This document shows, one piece after another, positions 23,060-33,259 of a stretch of 64,000 nucleotides of DNA. Where the stretch lies: assembly GCA_037974335.1 (NCBI GenBank), contig CM075760.1, positions 36,837,609 to 36,901,608 of the forward strand, in the 5' to 3' direction. Each line of letters opens with the position of its first letter. Position 1 is the stretch's first letter. Under the pieces are notes generated by a model. It was not told the DNA's origin. It was given only the letters and a program-made list of their open reading frames with translations, and did not search any database. The position numbers and the translations under genes are program-made. This DNA is from Prionace glauca (lineage: Eukaryota > Chordata > Chondrichthyes > Carcharhiniformes > Carcharhinidae).

Positions 23060-24430
23060 CAAAACGTTCCACCAACTCAAACATCCCATCGAAGGATAAA
23101 GGGAAAGGAAAACACAAACATATGTATTCATGTTTTACAACATGCATCGTCCCTCTGAGCCACCCCTCACAGACTGCCTGTAATTATTTTGATCCATCCA
23201 CCGCAATATCCTGATGTGTTGGGAAAATCATCATTATTGTTAACAGCACGCCAGAGAAGCGGCCTAATGTTTCTTTCCTGAGAGATGGGAAATTATCATA
23301 CTGAACAACAAATTTAAAGAATTAACATGCCCCCAGTACCGTTACTGGGTAGATTTATTTATAAATAGGCTTCATTGACAATGTGAAGAGTTTGATGTTG
23401 GCTTGGAGCCAAGCGATCAGTGCTGAGGATATCGACTTTTGAATAACACCCGCCAGATGTTTCCTGTCAATAATTTTGAGCATTTGGCAGCAGCCTGGAT
23501 TGCTGCCAAATATTGTATGGGGCAGATAAGCGTGAACCTGAATGGACAAAATGGAACTCAACCATTTAAACAACAATGGTTTCATTCGAACAATAAAGAC
23601 GCATTTTAAATCGTTATGATTCTAATCATTCTTTTCTTTTAATGCCCTGTTAATTCTGTGATTAAGTATATCGGAAAACAATAAATTGACCAGATGCTAT
23701 TTCATTTCGAGTAATTGTCATTCCAATAATTAAAACCTGTTTTTTTGAACAGCTTCACTAAGTGTGAAAGAGAGAGATGTTGATGGTCACATCTCCCAGT
23801 CTAATGAGGTCAGTGTAATCGCGAAAATAATTAAAAGAAAATCATAAAACTGCCTTGAAACCAGAGATTGCTGGAATACTCTGAAAATTCTGCACCTCAT
23901 TTAAACAACAGTATCTCTTGTACCTGATTAGCAGGTTATATCTTACAATATAACCTGATTTTGATTCTTTAACAAACCCTCTCATAGTTGCCAATGAATG
24001 GATAATCGGTCAGTTCATAACCTGGTTGAAATGAAGATTAAAAAAAATATTCGTGTAATAATGTTAATGTGACAAAAATCAAATCCTGATATCCTGTGTT
24101 ATGAAGCCGGTGGCCAATACAATGGTTTGGATGCTGAAGGAGAACACTACTGATCGCCGCGTGCCTTCCGACTCATTAAATTCTCTGTCAATGTCGAAGT
24201 CAATTTTATGTTTCTCTGTCAGCTCACTGTTTAAATGTCAAACAGGCGGGTTTGTTTCACCCCTAATTTACATAGAGCAGAGGAATTTTGAGAAATGTCA
24301 GCAAACACTGTATAATGCGAGGAAACTCATGTTATCTTCAGAACCAAAATGTGCAGTGATAGCCATCCACACTGTAAGTAGAATGGCTTTGTTCATTCGC
24401 CGCATTTAATTACAGAAATCGATAACAATT
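23060..24430. other. AT-rich intergenic stretch, nothing recognised
   Basis: No conserved frame, repeat tail or RNA gene was recognised. Confidence 0.4.
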
Positions 24431-24434
24431 CCCC

Positions 24435-24615
24435 TTATCACAGAATTCCGACAGTGCAGAAGGAGGCCATTTGGCCCATCGGCCCTGCGCGACAACAATC
24501 CCATACAGGTCCTGTCCTAGCCCCGTAACTCCACATATTGACTCTGCTAAGCCTCCTGACATCAAGGGGCAATTTATCATGGCCAATCAACTACCCCACA
24601 CATTTTTGGACTGAT
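24435..24615 (-). repeat. tRNA-derived SINE fragment, minus orientation
   Basis: 'gtgcagaaggaggccatttg', 'aagcctcctgacatcaaggg', 'aatttatcatggccaatcaa' and 'acacatttttggactg' are the reverse of the shark SINE tail and body. The tRNA-like head is missing. Confidence 0.75.
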
Positions 24616-24940
24616 AAATTATGCTTCATTATTGTAACATGATAGAATTATTACAAAACAGACTGATGGTCCCTTTATTTTATGGAAGTGTAATTTCATC
24701 ATTTTTACATTTGTCTGCTCGTCACGGGCGTGGTAAGAAAAGCACCATATTTATAATTAGTTTTAAAAAAACATAAAAAACGACAAATTGAAATATCAGT
24801 ATGAGAAATAATGGAGACATTGCAATGAATCGATTCAGTCAAATAAATATCTCGTTACATATAACTTGGCAATTTCAATATTAAACCATTGTAAATCTGG
24901 GAGTCCATTCTGTTGGGGGTGTGGAAGGTGGGACGTGGAT

Positions 24941-24982
24941 CCAGGCGCCGCCTCCAGCAGGGAATCAACAGGCGGCGCCTGG
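24941..24982. promoter_or_regulatory. Perfect 13-bp inverted repeat upstream of VH
   Basis: The arm CCAGGCGCCGCCT (24941-24953) is the exact reverse complement of 24970-24982, with a 16-base loop. The arms are GC-rich in an AT-rich region and end 20 bp before the TATA-like palindrome of the VH promoter. It could bind a dimeric factor or extrude as a cruciform; no known Ig promoter element matches it. Confidence 0.6.
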
Positions 24983-25002
24983 AAAGCCGCCCCCTTCTGC
25001 CG

Positions 25003-25016
25003 GGTATTTAAATACC
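25003..25016 (+). promoter_or_regulatory. Palindromic TATA-like box of the VH promoter
   Basis: GGTATTTAAATACC is a perfect 14-bp palindrome 88 bp upstream of the VH start codon, well placed for a TATA element. I do not see an intact octamer (ATTTGCAT or its reverse) in the 200 bp before it, although octamers are usual in Ig V promoters. Confidence 0.55.
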
Positions 25017-25103
25017 GCTCAATGGGACAGGAATCCAACAGTCCGGGAGCTGGTTTGTTCACTGAGTTCCTGACACAACCATTTCCCTCAAATCACCAGA
25101 AAG

Positions 25104-25564
25104 ATGAGGTCGGCGATTTCACTCAGTTTGTTGCTGACTTTCTTATCTGGTGAGTAGTATTTTATTGTCCAAATCTCTCACTGTCACTGTCTCCCTGTTT
25201 GCCTATCGCTAAAATGTTTCATGGGGTTAATCCTCGGGGTTTTTGATATATTTTTACAGGTGTCCAGTCGGAGATTGTGTTGATTCAGCCAAAGGCAGAG
25301 AGCGGGCGTCCCGGAGGCTCCCTGAAACTGACCTGTAAAACCAGCGGCTTTAGCCTTGGCAGCTTTTGGATGTACTGGATCCGGCAAGTTCCCGGGCAGG
25401 GTCTAGAGTGGCTGGTTAACTATCTAAGTTCATCCAGCAACCACTACGCCCCAACAATTAAGAATCGATTTACTGCGTCCAGAGACACTTCAAACAACAT
25501 CTTCTCTTTGGAGATGACCAGGCTGAAGACCGAAGACACGGCCATCTATTACTGTGCAAGAGAC
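25104..25564 (+). CDS. Immunoglobulin heavy-chain V segment of the IgM cluster
   Basis: Germline VH. The leader exon is 25104-25149 ([15 protein letters not shown], then a split Gly codon) with a GTGAGT donor; the V exon is 25260-25564 after TTTTTACAG. The domain shows framework 1 ([20 protein letters not shown]), cysteine in [21 protein letters not shown], framework 3 with [11 protein letters not shown], and [11 protein letters not shown] before the RSS. This is the usual elasmobranch IgM VH type. No stop or frameshift is seen and both cysteines and the core tryptophan are present, so it should be functional. It is unjoined: D and J follow separately at about 400-bp intervals, so this is not one of the germline-joined shark clusters. 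The start is the only ATG giving a signal peptide in frame with the split codon. Confidence 0.96.
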
Positions 25565-25603
25565 CACAGCGACAGGTACCAAGGCTGCACCCGAACAAGA
25601 ACA
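25565..25603 (+). promoter_or_regulatory. 23-bp-spacer RSS of the VH segment
   Basis: Heptamer CACAGCG (25565-25571), 23-bp spacer, nonamer ACAAGAACA (25595-25603). The spacer is exact. The heptamer differs from CACAGTG at the sixth base and the nonamer at two positions, so the signal is weaker than the TCR one at 332. Confidence 0.9.
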
Positions 25604-25942
25604 GCCCGAGAGGGAATTCAGCAACTTCCATCATAACCTGAAGGTAAATACCTGTTTTAAATGTAATATTAACGACAGTGTTCAGAACCAAACCATAATC
25701 GTTTTTTTTAAGTAACCAACAAAGCATTTAACAGTACAATTTAACAAACTTACCGATATTAATGGGGTGAGCTTTTCACTGACTTTCTATTTGTTGTAGT
25801 TTCGGCAAGTGCAGCACTGGATATATTACTCGTTTTAACATTTCTGATAGATTTTGTTTTATAAATAGTTGCCTACGTTTTAAATTAGAACAGAAGTAAT
25901 TTGAAGTGAATATTGAGAGGCAGAACTGAACAGAGTGAGTAC

Positions 25943-26025
25943 AGTTTTTGTGCGGGCGTGTGTCACTGTGATACTACAGTGGAGGATCACAATGCTTAAC
26001 AAAGCGACATCCTCATACAAAAACC
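25943..26025 (+). other. D1 gene segment with 12/22 RSSs
   Basis: The 5' signal is AGTTTTTGT (25943-25951), 12-bp spacer, CACTGTG (25964-25970). The coding part is ATACTACAGTGGAGGAT (25971-25987; frames read ILQWR, YYSGG or TTVED). The 3' signal is CACAATG (25988-25994), 22-bp spacer, ACAAAAACC (26017-26025). A 12/22 D1 matches the arrangement I recall for horned-shark IgH clusters and lets D1 join V on the left and D2 on the right. Confidence 0.9.
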
Positions 26026-26332
26026 TCAGAGAAAGACTTTGCATAAATTTGTCATCAGTGGCACTGCCGAATGCCAGACTAAATGAGGGTTCAACAAAAT
26101 AATAGGTAGAAGCAGCATTTTTTTTAAAGATATAAAATACTTCAACTTTATTGTTATTGATTTACATGCTGAATGTGCACAGTGAGTGTAAAAGATTCTA
26201 ACCCCCTTTATCAATACAATGACAAGTAAAACAATGAAATATCTCACTGACCTACTCTTAACGAGATGGACACAGGCTTTTGAAATTGCAGTGAAATTAA
26301 TTGTCTGTATTTTACAGTTAACTGCCTGCCTC

Positions 26333-26400
26333 AGTATTTGACATGCTGTGTCTCACTGTGATCACTGGCTGGCACAGCAGTTACTGTCAAGACAAAAACC
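26333..26400 (+). other. D2 gene segment with 12/12 RSSs
   Basis: The 5' signal is AGTATTTGA (26333-26341), 12-bp spacer, CACTGTG (26354-26360). The coding part is ATCACTGGCTGG (26361-26372). The 3' signal is CACAGCA (26373-26379), 12-bp spacer, ACAAAAACC (26392-26400). The 12-bp signals allow joining to the 22-signal of D1 and the 23-signal of J. Confidence 0.9.
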
Positions 26401-26725
26401 CCTCAGCACCAATTGATTGAGGCTGGAACAATACAACTTTTAAATTCCACCTTTAATCAGAGTACAATATTGTTTACGTCCAGCACTGACCACAGGACAA
26501 GAATGAACATGGAAAATCTTGATAATTACTCATTTGTCAGTTGGTGTTTTCAATAACATATTCATGCGTAACTGTGTGAAATATAAAACTTTAGGGTGAT
26601 TTATGAATGGCGAATGGTGTCCAGAAATACAATTATAATTTAATGAACATTAATTGACATTGATTTTCCTCTGGTTTGTGGATATTTAAAATAATGGTGG
26701 TTTTGTGCATATTTTGTGCAGGGAC

Positions 26726-26812
26726 GGTTATTGTATGACTCAGCCTACGGAATGTGACACTGTGATTATTTTGGTTACTGGGGTCAAGGGACCATGGTGG
26801 CGGTGGCTGCAG
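26726..26812 (+). CDS. IgH J segment with 23-bp-spacer RSS
   Basis: The RSS is GGTTATTGT (26726-26734), 23-bp spacer, CACTGTG (26758-26764). The J coding part is 26765-26812 and reads YFGYWGQGTMVAVAA, with the WGxG motif, then a GTAAGA donor. The last codon is split in phase 1, which matches CH1. The J end VAVAA is unlike the VTV(S/T) ending usual for heavy-chain J segments but keeps the fold motif. Confidence 0.95.
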
Positions 26813-26919
26813 GTAAGAACCATGCACTTATTGAGTAACTGGTTTACATGTTCTTTTGTTTTATATTTTTATCTATACTAATAATTTATCTGTTTACTTA
26901 AATATGGGTTTGGTGGATT

Positions 26920-28760
26920 CTCTATTGAGAATTTTAACAACGTTTCTTGTGATTCTGTTGCAAAGGGGTTTTAGAATTCCGCTGTTTCTTGACAATAGGG
27001 GCTGCTGAGGGATTCAATCCCAAGTTGTTGTGATTTTGTGTTTGTCTGTTGAGGTTACTGTGTGGCTTACTTTAAAAACTGAACGTTGGTTCAACAATTC
27101 AGCGTTTCTGCAATGTTTAATCTCGGCGACATCTAGTGGCTGCGGTTTGTACTATCTACTGCAAAAGTGTTTGAAATCCAACGCAATATTTTTTAATAAA
27201 GTTCTAAAATTTCTAAATTTATCCAATGAAAACATTCCACTCACTCACAATGCTGGTGCTGCTATGCAATATTTTCGGGTTATTGTAAACATTAATTACT
27301 TTGGTGAATTGCGAATTGGCTTGAATTTATTTTCAACATTTCTGTAAATGTTACATTTGCAGAACTGTGCTGCTTCTGTATGAAGAGGGGTTCAGTCTCT
27401 CAGTGATGCGTTCTTTTTTCTGGTGAGAACATTATGAATCTGGATGACTTTAAATACGTAAACTTTGTGAATTAATTTCGCGTTTTTGCATTTTTGAACT
27501 CAGTGACACTGAGCTGTTATTTGTTATTGACACGCTTTGTTATTGAATAACAACATTCTGTGGGTTTGCAACTTCTTGACGCATGACTGCAGGCAGGAAA
27601 CAGACAGGTTTTATTGTCTTTGTATTTTAAAAAAAATCTTAAGTGATAACGCTTTACGCCACTCGTTCAGAACATATTTTGTCTCTGCATTCAGAATTTG
27701 GGGTACCTGCAATGTTTAATCTCGGTGGCATTTGATGGCTGGAACTTTTACCATCCACATGTTTAAATATGTTTGAAATATGATCCAATATGAATAAAAT
27801 GTGATAAAGTTGTTATGCTAATTCGTTGGACGTATTCCACCTCCTCGCAATGTCATTGCTATTATTCCAGATTTCTGTTTACTTTAGTAATTGGTTAAGA
27901 GCTAGTTTGCTCGATTCGATATTGAAATTTTTTTGCAATGTTACATTTGATTCTGTTAAATGGATAATTGAGCTGCTTTTCCATGAAACAGATTCTTTCC
28001 CTCATTGATGTGTTTTGTTGTGTTTCTGCTGAGCAGTTTCTGTGGTGCAGTCACAATGAATGTTTAAAATTTGTGAAATGGTTTGGCTTTAGGGCATTAT
28101 TTCTGCATTCTTTAAATTCGGTGTCATTGAGAGCTTAGATGTTTTCTGGTTGAATGCAAACAATCTTGGAATTCGAAAATCCTTGTAGGGAGAAAACAAG
28201 CATGTTTGGAAAAAAAACTAAAAGATATCGTTTTTATATATAAATTTTAGCTAACGCTTACAAGATTCAAGTAAATCATTACTTACAACGCTCATTCGGA
28301 CACCCAGTCTATGCTGCAATCACAAACTTCTCATTAACAAGTTTAGTAGTAAAATTAATATAAAACAAACAATTATTAATCGGTAACATAACTCCATATT
28401 CACCTAAGATTATTTGATGTTAATAATTTAGCAGTTATCCCGTTTAAAAGTTCTGCTGTGCTTTTCACGCAACTAAAATGACCAGAAAATTTTCCAGACT
28501 GGACGTATTTTGTCACAATTCCAGAAGACGCTGCTTTTTGGCAATTTTCGTATCCGATTATTACATTTTGTTTTTTCTATGCAGTTGCAACCAGATTACT
28601 CCGTCAAAGTTTTTTTTAAATTATATACCGAGATAATTAATTACTAATCTCATCTCAAAATTTGTGAAATGATTTGATGTTCCTCAATTGCTTTTTGCAT
28701 TGTTTCAACTCAGTGACACTGAGCGGTCCTGACTAAATGAAAATAAAACTGCGTTTGAAT
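26920..28760. repeat. Diverged ~600-bp tandem repeats in the J-C intron
   Basis: A two-part motif (T-rich 'ttttgcattgttt' followed by 'ctcagtgacactgag') recurs in diverged form at about 27103, 27481, 27705, 28101 and 28691. Copies 27103/27705 and 27481/28101/28691 are about 600 bp apart, and the DNA between them is also alignable (27230-27450 against 27825-28050). So the intron start is an old tandem array of about 600-bp units. Confidence 0.7.
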
Positions 28761-28868
28761 ATTGTAGGGATAAAGCAAAAAAGTTTCGGGAAAGTAAAAT
28801 AAATATGTTAGGACATTTTATTCATCTTAACTGATGCTTACATATTAAAATAAAACATGAATTACAAT

Positions 28869-30560
28869 TCACTGTATCTCTGATAGGAACATTACACTAC
28901 CCTGAATCCGTTATATTTGATGTGCTCATTTTCAGAAAAAAAATACATTTTTGCCCAGTTTTTTTTGAGGATTTGAGACCGACGGTGAGAGATAGTTAAA
29001 AGGCAAAGGGAGTTTTAAAATGAACATCAGGTTAATTAATTTTTTTATTGATTACTTTGTTGTTGTAATTTGGCCTTGATCAATTAGAATCAAACAGCTT
29101 AAATACATTTGACAGAGCGAAGGTTTTCTGACAGATGGAATTCGCTGACACTCAAGTAATTGTTTATATGATTGCGTTTGAATACTGGTAAAGTGTCAAC
29201 AGAAACTGGCGAGAAATTGACAAGTTAATGCTTGAAATTCAAAAAGATTAATTTATATAAAACATTATAAGATAAATACTATAAAAATTGTATAATATTA
29301 TGTCTCCCATTACTGCTAAACATAGAATTATGGGAAGAATAAATGACAAAATAGAATAATTGATTCTATCAGAAACTTATGTTAAAATCTTATTAAATAT
29401 TATAATGAAGAAAAAGTCTGCACTTATATTCTGCATCATGTTTCAATGTTGCAGAGGATTTGAATCAGTTGTCCTCTCTGTGTTTGCACTGTTTAATTCA
29501 GATCTTCTTAAATTAAACAATGTGTTCAGTAATTAAATTATATGGAAGGTCTAAATTACTAAATCTAGGAACCAGTATTATTGATTTCAATAATATTGGC
29601 CAGGCCGTTGCAGTCTATACAAAGTGTGAAGTCTGCATTTTTAACACGGTTCTCCGTTATAATAAATTATCTGTGGTAAAAGTAAAACATTACAATGTGA
29701 TTAGATTTAAGTAAATGAATGGCAGATGTTTGAATGTTTCCATTCAGTAATTTGTAATTATTGTTTAACATTGAGATTTAATTGTAACCTAATTATTTAA
29801 CAATGTTGGGGACAGAAGCATGTTTTGAATGATTGAAAGCTCATTTTATTACAGAGTACAAATCAGCTGGCAGAAGAACTAACTGACAATTAACAATAAC
29901 TTAAAATATAATATTGATGCTAATTAATTTAAATCAAATTACCTTGAATATTGCACTGGCGTGCAAAGTATCATCCATTTTACAGAATATTTAGTTGTAT
30001 TGAAAATGAATTCAGAAACAAAACATTCTTTTACTCAGCTGTGCTCAGCTCGATAAAGTGTTTTGCCTTGATTATTTTGTTGATTATATTTAAGAAATTA
30101 AATAGAATCAGGCAATGATTTATTCATTTATCAATGTAAATGTTTCTTGGTTTGTTTACTACTTATTGTGTCACCGCATATCTGTTACGGACATTGAACT
30201 GTTACAGTGTCACTGCATCTCTGTTAGGGACCTTGAACTGTTACTGTGTCACTGTATCTCTGTTAGGGACATTGAACTGTTATTGTGTCACTGCATCTCT
30301 GTTATGGACATTGAACTGACGTTAGTCTGTTATTTGAGATTGCTCATTTTCAGCGAAGTTATATTTTTACATAGTTTTCGAGAAGTGACACAGCGAAATA
30401 ATTAAAAGTCGAATGGAGTCTTGAAATGAATATCAGTTTAATTTAAAATAGGTTATTGATGTTTCTGTTGTAAGTTGACCATTGATCAATGAAAATCCAA
30501 CAATTAAATTTACAGATTGAACAGATTGAAATTGACAGATTGAACAGATCTTTCTGCTAG
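28869..30560. repeat. 1.4-kb duplication and 39-bp tandem repeat in the J-C intron
   Basis: A block at 28869-29140 (ctgtatctctgataggaac, 'tgctcattttcag' at 28923, 'aaaatgaacatcaggttaat', 'ttgatcaatt') is repeated at about 30285-30560 in the same order ('tgctcattttcag' at 30341), a period near 1418 bp. In the right copy the first element is amplified into a 39-bp unit at 30168, 30207, 30246 and 30285, four near-identical copies. The frame it makes is an accident of the 39-bp period. Confidence 0.8.
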
Positions 30561-31009
30561 GAACTCGGCTGTTGCACTGTTTGTGTCTGTTCAGTTTCTG
30601 TGCGCGTGGTCATTGTGTTGGGACCAGGAGTCTGCCTGGCTGGTGCGAAACCTTCTGGTCCCTTCTGCTGAATTACAGGGAGCGAAATTTGATTTATTTC
30701 TTTAATACACTTGTATCCGTGAAAAATGGGAGTTTGACGTGACGTCTCAGAAATGAGATCCCTAAAGTATATTGCGACCATCAGAGAGAGCAGAAACTTC
30801 AAACTGTAGAGGGAGAATTGGATGATTTTTAAGCAGTGATGCATTGGCCTTGGGAATGTTCGATGAACAAATGCAAAGTGAGATTTACTATATTGTGCTG
30901 CCTACTACAGCAGTCCGTGAACTGTTCAGTATGACAGATGAAGGGTCAAATTCATTATTATTAGTTTTCTAAAGGCATTTTCGAGTCATTTGCTCGGCCA
31001 GAATTTGTA

Positions 31010-31300
31010 ATCTTCCCTAATCGTTCCTTCAGAAAGTGTTGATGTGAAGCATCCTTAAATGACTGCAATCCATATGCTGCAGGCACTCGCCACGCTGTTA
31101 GACAGGAAGCTCCAGTGACTATGAATGAACTGAAATGTTGTTTCACGTCGGGATGGTGTATGTTTTGGCGGGGAGCTTGTAGGTGATAGCGTTCATATGT
31201 GGCTACTGCCTTTGTCCTGTTAGGATGTAAAGACAGCGGGTTTGGACGGTGAGCCTTGGTGAGTTGCTGCAGTGAATGTTGTATATAATACAAACTGCTG
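31010..31300 (+). repeat. Shark interspersed repeat, diverged, in the J-C intron
   Basis: 'catatgctgcaggcactcgc', 'cacgctgttagacaggaagc', 'gtcgggatggtgtatgtttt' and 'tactgcctttgtcctgttag' follow the order of the 19180/20200 family. Confidence 0.55.
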
Positions 31301-31589
31301 ACACTGCTTTCTTAGTGATGGGAGAGAGTGAATATAGTGAATGAGGGGGCGGATAATCTTGTGGATGGCTTTGTCTTGGGTTGTGCCAAATTTCTACAAA
31401 TTTCGGCCATTGAGGAAAGAGGAAATTATTTAATTGTGACTGACTTGTGAACGATTTAAATGTTTTTCCAGCCCTTGTCCCGCAATCCGTGTTGTGTTCA
31501 CTTGTCACTCCCACTGACTGTGTGAGTGGGTGAGTATGTGTGGAGTGAGTGTGTTTTTCCAGACTGAATCAGCCAGATAGAGACTTACA

Positions 31590-32060
31590 TTCATCACACA
31601 CTGCCACACACATAAATACACGCATACACACTCGCATATTCTCTCACACATGCGCACATACATGTGCACACTTTTTCTCTGATATGATCTCTCTCACACA
31701 CCCATACACATTCTCTTTCTCTCACGGTCTACATCCACTACAAATACAAATACAAACTCTCGCTCTCTCAATCAGTCTCTCATACCCTCATACACAAAAG
31801 CATTCACACGCACACTCCCCACACACATTCTTTCTTCCACGCAGACACACACACTCATCAGCACAGCCTCACGCTCTCGTAAACACACTCTCTCTCCCAC
31901 ACTCTGTCACAAACGCTGTTGTCTCACATTTATTCACATACACTCTCTCAAAGCCTCTTGCACACGCATCTCTCTCTCTCACACACACACAGACACTCAC
32001 ACAAATGTGCGCGCACATACACACAAACACACTCTCACACACTTTCCATCTCACATACGT
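31590..32060. repeat. CA/CT-rich simple sequence in the J-C intron
   Basis: Degenerate CA repeats mixed with CT runs. The long frame through it encodes Thr/His/Ser/Leu runs and is not a gene. Confidence 0.85.
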
Positions 32061-32083
32061 GGGAGTGATTATCCTTGACTTCA

Positions 32084-32430
32084 TAGAATAGAATCATAGC
32101 ATCCTACAGTGCAGAAGAGGGGCATTCAGCCCATCGAGTCCGCACCAACAGAATCCCACCAAAGCCTATTCCCAAAACCACATGAATTTACTCTAACTAG
32201 TCCTGTGAAACTAATGGGGCAATTTTGCATGGCCAATCCACCGAATCCGCACATCTTTGGACTTTGGAAGGAAACAGGAGCACCCGAAGGAAACCCAAGC
32301 AGACAGACGGTGAATTTACTAACTCCACACACGATAGCCCATACCGGGAATTCAACAGTGACGCAGCAGCGCTAATCACTGTGCCAGCGCATCCCCCACC
32401 CCCACCTCCCCCCCCCCCCCCCCCACCACC
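32084..32430 (-). repeat. tRNA-derived SINE, minus orientation, ending in poly-C
   Basis: 'tagcatcctacagtgcagaa', 'cattcagcccatcgagtccg', 'ttttgcatggccaatccacc', 'cacatctttggactttggaa', then the reverse tRNA-like head near 32370-32390. A C-rich run of about 35 bp (32390-32425) follows. Confidence 0.75.
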
Positions 32431-32639
32431 ATAAAATTTGAATGAGGGTGGGATCGAGGAGCCCGAGTAAATCTCAAGTGAATAAGTTTCGGCGGGAAAT
32501 TCTTCTCTGTTTGGAGTCATATTTAGCACAAAGCAAGATGGTAATGGTTGTTGAAAGTCAAACACCTAAGTTGAGAAATCACTGCAGGAGTTCAGCAGGG
32601 GACTGTTCTGGGACCAACAATCTTCTATTGCTTCATCAA

Positions 32640-33210
32640 TGACACATTCCATCCAACATGAGGTCAGAAGTAGGTCAGTCACCCTGATTCAGTCACCCTC
32701 ATTCAGTCAACCTCATTCACTCATCCCCAATCATGCATCCCCACTCACTCGTCCCCACTTACCCCATTCACTCACCCTCACTCGATCATCGTCATTCACA
32801 CTTACTCACTCAGTCGCCCTTGCTCACTCTTCCACCCTCTCGCACTCACCCTCTCGCACTCACCCTCTCTCAGCTATCCACACACAATAAATGTCCCTCA
32901 CTCAGAACCTCGGTCATGTTCCCTTCATTCACACATCCCACTAATCACTCATTCTTTCATTCTAGCTCACAGACACTCATTCACCCACCTTCACTCACAC
33001 ATGCAGCCACCATCACTGACCCACCCTCTCTCACACACCCTCATTTACTCACCCTCAATCACTCATCTTCACTCATGGAACTTCACTCACCCACCCTCAC
33101 TTACCCACCTTCCGTCACTCACATACCATCACTCATTCACTCTCACTCATTCAATCACTCATCCTCGAGCACTCACATTCTCTCTCTCACACTCACTGAA
33201 TCTGTGTGGG
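32640..33210. repeat. Degenerate 'tcactcaccc' minisatellite in the J-C intron
   Basis: About 550 bp built of short TCACTCACCCTCA-like units. The plus strand is C/T/A-rich and nearly free of G. Open frames here are repeat artefacts. Confidence 0.85.
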
Positions 33211-33259
33211 GAGGTCTGCAACGAGAGAGAAGAAAGATCTCAAGTCGCAGTTTGATATT

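Noticed and set aside
26178-26205. CACAGTG with 12-bp spacer between D1 and D2, a possible third RSS
   Set aside because: The nonamer TCTAACCCC matches the consensus at only about five of nine positions and there is no partner signal or D coding end beside it.
27481-28725. Recurrent 'gtttttgca ... cactgag' motif as relic J segments or RSSs
   Set aside because: The spacing between nonamer-like and heptamer-like parts is about 16 bases, neither 12 nor 23, and no WGxG frame follows.
30168-30318. 39-bp repeats as a CRISPR array or a repeat protein
   Set aside because: There are no unique spacers between units, the DNA is vertebrate intron, and the open frame exists only because 39 is a multiple of three.
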